Both the position numbers and the translations under genes were made by a program. From positions 186,001 to 250,000 of the forward strand of contig JAQNBH010000043.1 in the NCBI GenBank assembly GCA_028752905.1: a DNA stretch of 64,000 bases, given 5' to 3'. The stretch's first letter is position 1. The number at the start of each line of letters is the position of its first letter. This DNA is from Cladorhizidae sp. MBARI D1340-BT2 (lineage: Eukaryota > Porifera > Demospongiae > Poecilosclerida > Cladorhizidae). Below the pieces are notes generated by a model, which made no database searches, was not told where the DNA came from, and saw only the letters and a list, made by a program, of their open reading frames with translations. Shown piece by piece: positions 22,474 to 36,087 of this stretch.

Positions 22474-25400
22474 TATGTTTCTCATTTCCCCCCCCCAAAT
22501 CTTGTTATTTTGCCGTAAAGCTCATAACTTTTCTACACTTTACCCAAAAAAGATAATTTTTATATCAGCGGATAGCCCTTCTAATTATCTGTCTTTTGTA
22601 CGTGCCAAAATTTTGAGTACACTAAGTATTAGCAAGTTATGGTGATTTGAAGTGGTAAGGTTTGCGATCTTTCCTGGCGTTTTCCAGTTGCCAAAGCGGT
22701 GGCCTGCCAGTGAAAAACCACTACATTTATTGATAATCTGTTGACATGTTGCAGATAAGGGCCTTCTCTATCAGTTGACAAAATCTGGGACTTTGGTCTT
22801 GTTAATTAGGGCAGTTATGAATTGTACTCTTACTTGATGCTAAACATGTTAGCTTCGTAGATTATCCACACTTCACTGAATAGACTTGATGTATAGCTAT
22901 TAAGATAGGACTCTCTAAGTGCTCTCTCTTGATACCAAACATCCATATATTCTGCACACTTCACTGTAATGGACTTGCAAGATAGGTATCTCTCAGTGTT
23001 CTCTATCTTGAGCTAAACATGTTAGCTTCATAGATTCTCCACACTTCACTGAATAGACTTGATATATAGCTCTAAAGGTAGGCCTCTCTCTGTTCTCTCT
23101 CTTGATACCAAACATCCGTATATTCTGCATATATAGAATCACAAGATAGGTTTCTCTATGTGTTCTCTATCTTGATGCTAAACAGGTTAGCTTCATAGAT
23201 TCTCCACACTTCACTGTATAAACTTGATATATAGCTATTAAGATAGGTCTCTCCCTGTGCTCTCTGTTGATATCAAACATCCATAATATTCTGCACACTT
23301 CACTGTAATGGACTTGATATGATTCGAATGATAGGTTTCATTGTGTGTTCTCTATCTTGATATTTGCCCTAATTTGGTCTATATGTTTCTCATTTTCCCC
23401 CCAAAAATCTTGTTATTTTGCCGTAAAGCTCATAACTGTTCTACACTTTACCCAAAAAAGATAATTTTTATATCACCGGATAGCCCTTCTAATTATCTGT
23501 CTTTAGTACGTACCAAAATTTTGAGTACTCTAAGTATTAGCAAGTTATGGTGATTTGAAGTGGTAAGGTTTGCGATCTTTCCTGGCGTTTTCCAGTTGCC
23601 AAAGCGGTGGCCTGCCAGTGAAAAACCACTACATTTATTGATAATCTGTTGACATGTTGCAGATAAGGGCCTTCTCTATCAGTTGACAAAATCTGGGACT
23701 TTGGTCTTGTTAATTAGGGCAGTTATGAATTGTACTCTTACTTGATGCTAAACATGTTAGCTTCGTAGATTATCCACACTTCACTGAATAGACTTGATGT
23801 ATAGCTATTAAGATAGGACTCTCTAAGTGCTCTCTCTTGATACCAAACATCCATATATTCTGCACACTTCACTGTAATGGACTTGCAAGATAGGTATCTC
23901 TCAGTGTTCTCTATCTTGAGCTAAACATGTTAGCTTCATAGATTCTCCACACTTCACTGAATAGACTTGATATATAGCTCTAAAGGTAGGCCTCTCTCTG
24001 TTCTCTCTCTTGATACCAAACATCCGTATATTCTGCATACATAGAATCACAAGATAGGTTTCTCTATGTGTTCTCTATCTTGATGCTAAACAGGTTAGCT
24101 TAATAGATTCTCCACACTTCACTGTATAAACTTGATATATAGCTATTAAGATAGGTCTCTCCCTGTGCTCTCTGTTGATATCAAACATCCATAATATTCT
24201 GCATACTTCACTGTAATGGACTTGATATGATTCGAATGATAGGTTTCATTGTGTGTTCTCTATCTTGATATTTGCCCTAATTTGGTCTATATGTTTCTCA
24301 TTTTCCCCCCAAAAATCTTGTTATTTTGCCGTAAAGCTCATAACTGTTCTACACTTTACCCAAAAAAGATAATTTTTATATCACCGGATAGCCCTTCTAA
24401 TTATCTGTCTTTAGTACGTACCAAAATTTTGAGTACTCTAAGTATTAGCAAGTTATGGTGATTTGAAGTGGTAAGGTTTGCGATCTTTCCTGGCGTTTTC
24501 CAGTTGCCAAAGCGGTGGCCTGCCAGTGAAAAACCACTACATTTATTGATAATCTGTTGACATGTTGCAGATAAGGGCCTTCTCTATCAGTTGACAAAAT
24601 CTGGGACTTTGGTCTTGTTAATTAGGGCAGTTATGAATTGTACTCTTACTTGATGCTAAACATGTTAGCTTCGTAGATTATCCACACTTCACTGAATAGA
24701 CTTGATGTATAACTATTAAGATAGGACTCTCTAAGTGCTCTCTCTTGATACCAAACATCCATATATTCTGCACACTTCACTGTAATGGACTTGCAAGATA
24801 GGTATCTCTCAGTGTTCTCTATCTTGAGCTAAACATGTTAGCTTCATAGATTCTCCACACTTCACTGAATAGACTTGATATATAGCTCTAAAGGTAGGCC
24901 TCTCTCTGTTCTCTCTCTTGATACCAAACATCCGTATATTCTGCATACATAGAATCACAAGATAGGTTTCTCTATGTGTTCTCTATCTTGATGCTAAACA
25001 GGTTAGCTTCATAGATTCTACACACTTCACTGTATAAACTTGATATATAGCTATTAAGATAGGTCTCTCCCTGTGCTCTCTGTTGATATCAAACATCCAT
25101 AATATTCTGCACACTTCACTGTAATGGACTTGATATGATTCGAATGATAGGTTTCATTGTGTGTTCTCTATCTTGATATTTGCCCTAATTTGGTCTATAT
25201 GTTTCTCATTTCCCCCCCCAAAATCTTGTTATTTTGCCGTAAAGCTCATAACTTTTCTACACTTTACCCAAAAAAGATAATTTTTATATCAGCGGATAGC
25301 CCTTCTAATTATCTGTCTTTTGTACGTGCCAAAATTTTGAGTACACTAAGTATTAGCAAGTTATGGTGATTTGAAGTGGTAAGGTTTGCGATCTTTCCTG

Positions 25401-28400
25401 GCGTTTTCCAGTTGCCAAAGCGGTGGCCTGCCAGTGAAAAACCACTACATTTATTGATAATCTGTTGACATGTTGCAGATAAGGGCCTTCTCTATCAGTT
25501 GACAAAATCTGGGACTTTGGTCTTGTTAATTAGGGCAGTTATGAATTGTACTCTTACTTGATGCTAAACATGTTAGCTTCGTAGATTATCCACACTTCAC
25601 TGAATAGACTTGATGTATAGCTATTAAGATAGGACTCTCTAAGTGCTCTCTCTTGATACCAAACATCCATATATTCTGCACACTTCACTGTAATGGACTT
25701 GCAAGATAGGTATCTCTCAGTGTTCTCTATCTTGAGCTAAACATGTTAGCTTCATAGATTCTCCACACTTCACTGAATAGACTTGATATATAGCTCTAAA
25801 GGTAGGCCTCTCTCTGTTCTCTCTCTTGATACCAAACATCCGTATATTCTGCATATATAGAATCACAAGATAGGTTTCTCTATGTGTTCTCTATCTTGAT
25901 GCTAAACAGGTTAGCTTCATAGATTCTCCACACTTCACTGTATAAACTTGATATATAGCTATTAAGATAGGTCTCTCCCTGTGCTCTCTGTTGATATCAA
26001 ACATCCATAATATTCTGCACACTTCACTGTAATGGACTTGATATGATTCGAATGATAGGTTTCATTGTGTGTTCTCTATCTTGATATTTGCCCTAATTTG
26101 GTCTATATGTTTCTCATTTTCCCCCCAAAAATCTTGTTATTTTGCCGTAAAGCTCATAACTGTTCTACACTTTACCCAAAAAAGATAATTTTTATATCAC
26201 CGGATAGCCCTTCTAATTATCTGTCTTTAGTACGTACCAAAATTTTGAGTACTCTAAGTATTAGCAAGTTATGGTGATTTGAAGTGGTAAGGTTTGCGAT
26301 CTTTCCTGGCGTTTTCCAGTTGCCAAAGCGGTGGCCTGCCAGTGAAAAACCACTACATTTATTGATAATCTGTTGACATGTTGCAGATAAGGGCCTTCTC
26401 TATCAGTTGACAAAATCTGGGACTTTGGTCTTGTTAATTAGGGCAGTTATGAATTGTACTCTTACTTGATGCTAAACATGTTAGCTTCGTAGATTATCCA
26501 CACTTCACTGAATAGACTTGATGTATAACTATTAAGATAGGACTCTCTAAGTGCTCTCTCTTGATACCAAACATCCATATATTCTGCACACTTCACTGTA
26601 ATGGACTTGCAAGATAGGTATCTCTCAGTGTTCTCTATCTTGAGCTAAATATGTTAGCTTCATAGATTCTCCACACTTCACTGAATAGACTTGATATATA
26701 GCTCTAAAGGTAGGCCTCTCTCTGTTCTCTCTCTTGATACCAAACATCCGTATATTCTGCATACATAGAATCACAAGATAGGTTTCTCTATGTGTTCTCT
26801 ATCTTGATGCTAAACAGGTTAGCTTCATAGATTCTCCACACTTCACTGTATAAACTTGATATATAGCTATTAAGATAGGTCTCTCCCTGTGCTCTCTGTT
26901 GATATCAAACATCCATAATATTCTGCACACTTCACTGTAATGGACTTGATATGATTCGAATGATAGGTTTCATTGTGTGTTCTCTATCTTGATATTTGCC
27001 CTAATTTGGTCTATATGTTTCTCATTTCCCCCCCCAAAATCTTGTTATTTTGCCGTAAAGCTCATAACTTTTCTACACTTTACCCAAAAAAGATAATTTT
27101 TATATCAGCGGATAGCCCTTCTAATTATCTGTCTTTTGTACGTGCCAAAATTTTGAGTACACTAAGTATTAGCAAGTTATGGTGATTTGAAGTGGTAAGG
27201 TTTGCGATCTTTCCTGGCGTTTTCCAGTTGCCAAAGCGGTGGCCTGCCAGTGAAAAACCACTACATTTATTGATAATCTGTTGACATGTTGCAGATAAGG
27301 GCCTTCTCTATCAGTTGACAAAATCTGGGACTTTGGTCTTGTTAATTAGGGCAGTTATGAATTGTACTCTTACTTGATGCTAAACATGTTAGCTTCGTAG
27401 ATTATCCACACTTCACTGAATAGACTTGATGTATAGCTATTAAGATAGGACTCTCTAAGTGCTCTCTCTTGATACCAAACATCCATATATTCTGCACACT
27501 TCACTGTAATGGACTTGCAAGATAGGTATCTCTCAGTGTTCTCTATCTTGAGCTAAACATGTTAGCTTCATAGATTCTCCACACTTCACTGAATAGACTT
27601 GATATATAGCTCTAAAGGTAGGCCTCTCTCTGTTCTCTCTCTTGATACCAAACATCCGTATATTCTGCATATATAGAATCACAAGATAGGTTTCTCTATG
27701 TGTTCTCTATCTTGATGCTAAACAGGTTAGCTTCATAGATTCTCCACACTTCACTGTATAAACTTGATATATAGCTATTAAGATAGGTCTCTCCCTGTGC
27801 TCTCTGTTGATATCAAACATCCATAATATTCTGCACACTTCACTGTAATGGACTTGATATGATTCGAATGATAGGTTTCATTGTGTGTTCTCTATCTTGA
27901 TATTTGCCCTAATTTGGTCTATATGTTTCTCATTTTCCCCCCAAAAATCTTGTTATTTTGCCGTAAAGCTCATAACTGTTCTACACTTTACCCCAAAAAG
28001 ATAATTTTTATATCACCGGATAGCCCTTCTAATTATCTGTCTTTAGTACGTGCCAAAATTTTGAGTACTCTAAGTATTAGCAAGTTATGGTGATTTGAAG
28101 TGGTAAGGTTTGCGATCTTTCCTGGCGTTTTCCAGTTGCCAAAGCGGTGGCCTGCCAGTGAAAAACCACTACATTTATTGATAATCTGTTGACATGTTGC
28201 AGATAAGGGCCTTCTCTATCAGTTGACAAAATCTGGGACTTTGGTCCTGTTAATTAGGGCAGTTATGAATTGTACTCTTACTTGATGCTAAACATGTTAG
28301 CTTCGTAGATTATCCACACTTCACTGAATAGACTTGATGTATAGCTATTAAGATAGGATCTAAGTGCTCTCTCTTGATACCAAACATCCATATATTCTGC

Positions 28401-30639
28401 ACACTTCACTGTAATGGACTTGCAAGATAGGTATCTCTCAGTGTTCTCTATCTTGAGCTAAACATGTTAGCTTCATAGATTCTCCACACTTCACTGAATA
28501 GACTTGATATATAGCTCTAAAGGTAGGCCTCTCTCTGTTCTCTCTCTTGATACCAAACATCCGTATATTCTGCATAAATAGAATCACAAGATAGGTTTCT
28601 CTATGTGTTCTCTATCTTGATGCTAAACAGGTTAGCTTCATAGATTCTCCACACTTCACTGTATAAACTTGATATATAGCTATTAAGATAGGTCTCTCCC
28701 TGTGCTCTCTGTTGATATCAAACATCCATAATATTCTGCACACTTCACTGTAATGGACTTGATATGATTCGAATGATAGGTTTCATTGTGTGTTCTCTAT
28801 CTTGATATTTGCCCTAATTTGGTCTATATGTTTCTCATTTCCCCCCCCAAAATCTTGTTATTTTGCCGTAAAGCTCATAACTTTTCTACACTTTACCCAA
28901 AAAAGATAATTTTTATATCAGCGGATAGCCCTTCTAATTATCTGTCTTTTGTACGTGCCAAAATTTTGAGTACACTAAGTATTAGCAAGTTATGGTGATT
29001 TGAAGTGGTAAGGTTTGCGATCTTTCCTGGCGTTTTCCAGTTGCCAAAGCGGTGGCCTGCCAGTGAAAAACCACTACATTTATTGATAATCTGTTGACAT
29101 GTTGCAGATAAGGGCCTTCTCTATCAGTTGACAAAATCTGGGACTTTGGTCTTGTTAATTAGGGCAGTTATGAATTGTACTCTTACTTGATGCTAAACAT
29201 GTTAGCTTCGTAGATTATCCACACTTCACTGAATAGACTTGATGTATAGCTATTAAGATAGGACTCTCTAAGTGCTCTCTCTTGATACCAAACATCCATA
29301 TATTCTGCACACTTCACTGTAATGGACTTGCAAGATAGGTATCTCTCAGTGTTCTCTATCTTGAGCTAAACATGTTAGCTTCATAGATTCTCCACACTTC
29401 ACTGAATAGACTTGATATATAGCTCTAAAGGTAGGCCTCTCTCTGTTCTCTCTCTTGATACCAAACATCCGTATATTCTGCATATATAGAATCACAAGAT
29501 AGGTTTCTCTATGTGTTCTCTATCTTGATGCTAAACAGGTTAGCTTCATAGATTCTCCACACTTCACTGTATAAACTTGATATATAGCTATTAAGATAGG
29601 TCTCTCCCTGTGCTCTCTGTTGATATCAAACATCCATAATATTCTGCACACTTCACTGTAATGGACTTGATATGATTCGAATGATAGGTTTCATTGTGTG
29701 TTCTCTATCTTGATATTTGCCCTAATTTGGTCTATATGTTTCTCATTTTCCCCCCAAAAATCTTGTTATTTTGCCGTAAAGCTCATAACTGTTCTACACT
29801 TTACCCCAAAAAGATAATTTTTATATCACCGGATAGCCCTTCTAATTATCTGTCTTTAGTACGTGCCAAAATTTTGAGTACTCTAAGTATTAGCAAGTTA
29901 TGGTGATTTGAATTGGTAAGGTTTGCGATCTTTCCTGGCGTTTTCCAGTTGCCAAAGCGGTGGCCTGCCAGTGAAAAACCACTACATTTATTGATAATCT
30001 GTTGACATGTTGCAGATAAGGGCCTTCTCTATCAGTTGACAAAATCTGGGACTTTGGTCCTGTTAATTAGGGCAGTTATGAATTGTACTCTTACTTGATG
30101 CTAAACATGTTAGCTTCGTAGATTATCCACACTTCACTGAATAGACTTGATGTATAGCTATTAAGATAGGATCTAAGTGCTCTCTCTTGATACCAAACAT
30201 CCATATATTCTGCACACTTCACTGTAATGGACTTGCAAGATAGGTATCTCTCAGTGTTCTCTATCTTGAGCTAAACATGTTAGCTTCATAGATTCTCCAC
30301 ACTTCACTGAATAGACTTGATATATAGCTCTAAAGGTAGGCCTCTCTCTGTTCTCTCTCTTGATACCAAACATCCGTATATTCTGCATAAATAGAATCAC
30401 AAGATAGGTTTCTCTATGTGTTCTCTATCTTGATGCTAAACAGGTTAGCTTCATAGATTCTCCACACTTCACTGTATAAACTTGATATATAGCTATTAAG
30501 ATAGGTCTCTCCCTGTGCTCTCTGTTGATATCAAACATCCATAATATTCTGCACACTTCACTGTAATGGACTTGATATGATTCGAATGATAGGTTTCATT
30601 GTGTGTTCTCTATCTTGATATTTGCCCTAATTTGGTCTA
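22474..30639 (+). repeat. Units 24-32: alternating two-type (dimeric) satellite domain
   Basis: Two unit types alternate. Type 1 (24, 27, 29, 31) has AGCGG, GAGTACACTA, GCATATATAG and a lengthened C tract (C8 or C9). Type 2 (25, 26, 28, 30, 32) has CTGTTCTAC, CACCGG and CTTTAGTACG. Apart from the doubled type 2 at 25-26 the order is strictly alternating, giving a ~1,816-bp dimer. Units 30 and 32 share several private changes: GGTCCTGTT, a 3-bp deletion in AGGATCTAAG, GCATAAATAG and a C4A5 tract. The last dimer therefore duplicated very recently, at a 1,813-bp lag. Confidence 0.85.
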
Positions 30640-31547
30640 TATGTTTCTCATTTTCCCCCCAAAAATCTTGTTATTTTGCCGTCAAGCTCATAACTTTTCT
30701 ACACTTTACCCCAAAAAGATAATTTTTATATCACCGAATAGCCCTTCTAATTATCTGTCTTTTGTACGTGCCAAAAGTTTGAGTACTCTAAGTATTAGCA
30801 AGTTATGGTGATTTGAAGTGGTAAGGTTTGCGATCTTTCCTGGCGTTTTCCAGTTGCCAAAGCGGTGGCCTGCCAGTGAAAAACCACTACATTTATTGAT
30901 AATCTGTTGACATGTTGCAGATAAGGGCCTTCTCTATCAGTTGACAAAATCTGGGACTTTGGTCTTGTTAATTAGGGCAGTTATGAATTGTACTCTTACT
31001 TGATGCTAAACATGTTAGCTTCGTAGATTATCCACACTTCACTGAATAGACTTGATGTATAACTATTAAGATAGGACTCTCTAAGTGCTCTCTCTTGATA
31101 CCAAACATCCATATATTCTGCACACTTCACTGTAATGGACTTGCAAGATAGGTATCTCTCAGTGTTCTCTATCTTGAGCTAAACATGTTAGCTTCATAGA
31201 TTCTCCACACTTCACTGAATAGACTTGATATATAGCTCTAAAGGTAGGCCTCTCTCTGTTCTCTCTCTTGATACCAAACATCCGTATATTCTGCATACAT
31301 AGAATCACAAGATAGGTTTCTCTATGTGTTCTCTATCTTGATGCTAAACAGGTTAGCTTCATAGATTCTCCACACTTCACTGTATAAACTTGATATATAG
31401 CTATTAAGATAGGTCTCTCCCTGTGCTCTCTGTTGATATCAAACATCCATAATATTCTGCACACTTCACTGTAATGGACTTGATATGATTCGAATGATAG
31501 GTTTCATTGTGTGTTCTCTATCTTGATATTTGCCCTAATTTGGTCTA

Positions 31548-34271
31548 TATGTTTCTCATTTTCCCCCCAAAAATCTTGTTATTTTGCCGTAAAGCTCATA
31601 ACTTTTCTACACTTTACCCAAAAAAGATAATTTTTATATCAGCGGATAGCCCTTCTAATTATCTGTCTTTTGTACGTGCCAAAATTTTGAGTACTCTAAG
31701 TATTAGCAAGTTATGGTGATTTGAAGTGGTAAGATTTGCGATCTTTCCTGGCGTTTTCCAGTTGCCAAAGCGGTGGCCTGCCAGTGAAAAACCACTACAT
31801 TTATTGATAATCTGTTGACATGTTGCAGATAAGGGCCTTCTCTATCAGTTGACAAAATCTGGGACTTTGGTCTTGTTAATTAGGGCAGTTATGAATTGTA
31901 CTCTTACTTGATGCTAAACATGTTAGCTTCGTAGATTATCCACACTTCACTGAATAGACTTGATGTATAGCTATTAAGATAGGACTCTCTAAGTGCTCTC
32001 TCTTGATACCAAACATCCATATATTCTGCACACTTCACTGTAATGGACTTGCAAGATAGGTATCTCTCAGTGTTCTCTATCTTGAGCTAAACATGTTAGC
32101 TTCATAGATTCTCCACACTTCACTGAATAGACTTGATATATAGCTCTAAAGGTAGGCCTCTCTCTGTTCTCTCTCTTGATACCAAACATCCGTATATTCT
32201 GCATACATAGAATCACAAGATAGGTTTCTCTATGTGTTCTCTATCTTGATGCTAAACAGGTTAGCTTCATAGATTCTCCACACTTCACTGTATAAACTTG
32301 ATATATAGCTATTAAGATAGGTCTCTCCCTGTGCTCTCTGTTGATATCAAACATCCATAATATTCTGCACACTTCACTGTAATGGACTTGATATGATTCG
32401 AATGATAGGTTTCATTGTGTGTTCTCTATCTTGATATTTGCCCTAATTTGGTCTATATGTTTCTCATTTTCCCCCCAAAAATCTTGTTATTTTGCCGTAA
32501 AGCTCATAACTGTTCTACACTTTACCCAAAAAAGATAATTTTTATATCACCGGATAGCCCTTCTAATTATCTGTCTTTAGTACGTGCCAAAATTTTGAGT
32601 ACTCTAAGTATTAGCAAGTTATGGTGATTTGAAGTGGTAAGGTTTGCGATCTTTCCTGGCGTTTTCCAGTTGCCAAAGCAGTGGCCTGCCAGTGAAAAAC
32701 CACTACATTTATTGATAATCTGTTGACATGTTGCAGATAAGGGCCTTCTCTATCAGTTGACAAAATCTGGGAATTTGGTCTTGTTAATTAGGGCAGTTAT
32801 GAATTGTACTCTTACTTGATGCTAAACATGTTAGCTTCGTAGATTATCCACACTTCACTGAATAGACTTGATGTATAGCTATTAAGATAGGACTCTCTAA
32901 GTGCTCTCTCTTGATACCAAACATCCATATATTCTGCACACTTCACTGTAATGGACTTGCAAGATAGGTATCTCTCAGTGTTCTCTATCTTGAGCTAAAC
33001 ATGTTAGCTTCATAGATTCTCCACACTTCACTGAATAGACTTGATATATAGCTCTAAAGGTAGGCCTCTCTCTGTTCTCTCTCTTGATACCAAACATCCG
33101 TATATTCTGCATACATAGAATCACAAGATAGGTTTCTCTATGTGTTCTCTATCTTGATGCTAAACAGGTTAGCTTCATAGATTCTCCACACTTCACTGTA
33201 TAAACTTGATATATAGCTATTAAGATAGGTCTCTCCCTGTGCTCTCTGTTGATATCAAACATCCATAATATTCTGCACACTTCACTGTAATGGACTTGAT
33301 ATGATTCGAATGATAGGTTTCATTGTGTGTTCTCTATCTTGATATTTGCCCTAATTTGGTCTATATGTTTCTCATTTCCCCCCCAAAAATCTTGTTATTT
33401 TGCCGTCAAGCTCATAACTTTTCTACACTTTACCCAAAAAAGATAATTTTTATATCACCGGATAGCCCTTCTAATTATCTGTCTTTTGTACGTGCCAAAA
33501 TTTTGAGTACTCTAAGTATTAGCAAGTTATGGTGATTTGAAGTGGTAAGGTTTGCGATCTTTCCTGGCGTTTTCCAGTTGCCAAAGCGGTGGCCTGCCAG
33601 TGAAAAACCACTACATTTATTGATAATCTGTTGACATGTTGCAGATAAGGGCCTTCTCTATCAGTTGACAAAATCTGGGACTTTGGTCTTGTTAATTAGG
33701 GCAGTTATGAATTGTACTCTTACTTGATGCTAAACATGTTAGCTTCGTAGATTATCCACACTTCACTGAATAGACTTGATGTATAGCTATTAAGATAGGA
33801 CTCTCTAAGTGCTCTCTCTTGATACCAAACATCCATATATTCTGCACACTTCACTGTAATGGACTTGCAAGATAGGTATCTCTCAGTGTTCTCTATCTTG
33901 AGCTAAACATGTTAGCTTCATAGATTCTCCACACTTCACTGAATAGACTTGATATATAGCTCTAAAGGTAGGCCTCTCTCTGTTCTCTCTCTTGATACCA
34001 AACATCCGTATATTCTGCATACATAGAATCACAAGATAGGTTTCTCTATGTGTTCTCTATCTTGATGCTAAACAGGTTAGCTTCATAGATTCTCCACACT
34101 TCACTGTATAAACTTGATATATAGCTATTAAGATAGGTCTCTCCCTGTGCTCTCTGTTGATATCAAACATCCATAATATTCTGCACACTTCACTGTAATG
34201 GACTTGATATGATTCGAATGATAGGTTTCATTGTGTGTTCTCTATCTTGATATTTGCCCTAATTTGGTCTA
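31548..34271 (+). repeat. Units 34-36: first copy of a three-unit block repeated at five units
   Basis: Unit 34 has GTAAGATTTGCG, unit 35 has GGGAATTTGG, and unit 36 has the CACCGG type. The same two rare variants recur in order in units 39 and 40, 4,540 bp to the right. Unit 36 has GCCGTCAAG, shared with units 33 and 63 but not 41, so the copies have since diverged or been converted. Confidence 0.7.
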
Positions 34272-36087
34272 TATGTTTCTCATTTTCCCCCCAAAAATCT
34301 TGTTATTTTGCCGTAAAGCTCATAACTGTTCTACACTTTACCCAAAAAAGATAATTTTTATATCACCGGATAGCCCTTCTAATTATCTGTCTTTAGTACG
34401 TGCCAAAATTTTGAGTACTCTAAGTATTAGCAAGTTATGGTGATTTGAAGTGGTAAGGTTTGCGATCTTTCCTGGCGTTTTCCAGTTGCCAAAGCGGTGG
34501 CCTGCCAGTGAAAAACCACTACATTTATTGATAATCTGTTGACATGTTGCAGATAAGGGCCTTCTCTATCAGTTGACAAAATCTGGGACTTTGGTCTTGT
34601 TAATTAGGGCAGTTATGAATTGTACTCTTACTTGATGCTAAACATGTTAGCTTCGTAGATTATCCACACTTCACTGAATAGACTTGATGTATAACTATTA
34701 AGATAGGACTCTCTAAGTGCTCTCTCTTGATACCAAACATCCATATATTCTGCACACTTCACTGTAATGGACTTGCAAGATAGGTATCTCTCAGTGTTCT
34801 CTATCTTGAGCTAAACATGTTAGCTTCATAGATTCTCCACACTTCACTGAATAGACTTGATATATAGCTCTAAAGGTAGGCCTCTCTCTGTTCTCTCTCT
34901 TGATACCAAACATCCGTATATTCTGCATACATAGAATCACAAGATAGGTTTCTCTATGTGTTCTCTATCTTGATGCTAAACAGGTTAGCTTCATAGATTC
35001 TCCACACTTCACTGTATAAACTTGATATATAGCTATTAAGATAGGTCTCTCCCTGTGCTCTCTGTTGATATCAAACATCCATAATATTCTGCACACTTCA
35101 CTGTAATGGACTTGATATGATTCGAATGATAGGTTTCATTGTGTGTTCTCTATCTTGATATTTGCCCTAATTTGGTCTATATGTTTCTCATTTCCCCCCC
35201 AAAAATCTTGTTATTTTGCCGTAAAGCTCATAACTTTTCTACACTTTACCCAAAAAAGATAATTTTTATATCACCGGATAGCCCTTCTAATTATCTGTCT
35301 TTTGTACGTGCCAAAATTTTGAGTACTCTAAGTATTAGCAAGTTATGGTGATTTGAAGTGGTAAGGTTTGCGATCTTTCCTGGCGTTTTCCAGTTGCCAA
35401 AGCGGTGGCCTGCCAGTGAAAAACCACTACATTTATTGATAATCTGTTGACATGTTGCAGATAAGGGCCTTCTCTATCAGTTGACAAAATCTGGGACTTT
35501 GGTCTTGTTAATTAGGGCAGTTATGAATTGTACTCTTACTTGATGCTAAACATGTTAGCTTCGTAGATTATTCACACTTCACTGAATAGACTTGATGTAT
35601 AGCTATTAAGATAGGACTCTCTAAGTGCTCTCTCTTGATACCAAACATCCATATATTCTGCACACTTCACTGTAATGGACTTGCAAGATAGGTATCTCTC
35701 AGTGTTCTCTATCTTGAGCTAAACATGTTAGCTTCATAGATTCTCCACACTTCACTGAATAGACTTGATATATAGCTCTAAAGGTAGGCCTCTCTCTGTT
35801 CTCTCTCTTGATACCAAACATCCGTATATTCTGCATACATAGAATCACAAGATAGGTTTCTCTATGTGTTCTCTATCTTGATGCTAAACAGGTTAGCTTC
35901 ATAGATTCTCCACACTTCACTGTATAAACTTGATATATAGCTATTAAGATAGGTCTCTCCCTGTGCTCTCTGTTGATATCAAACATCCATAATATTCTGC
36001 ACACTTCACTGTAATGGACTTGATATGATTCGAATGATAGGTTTCATTGTGTGTTCTCTATCTTGATATTTGCCCTAATTTGGTCTA

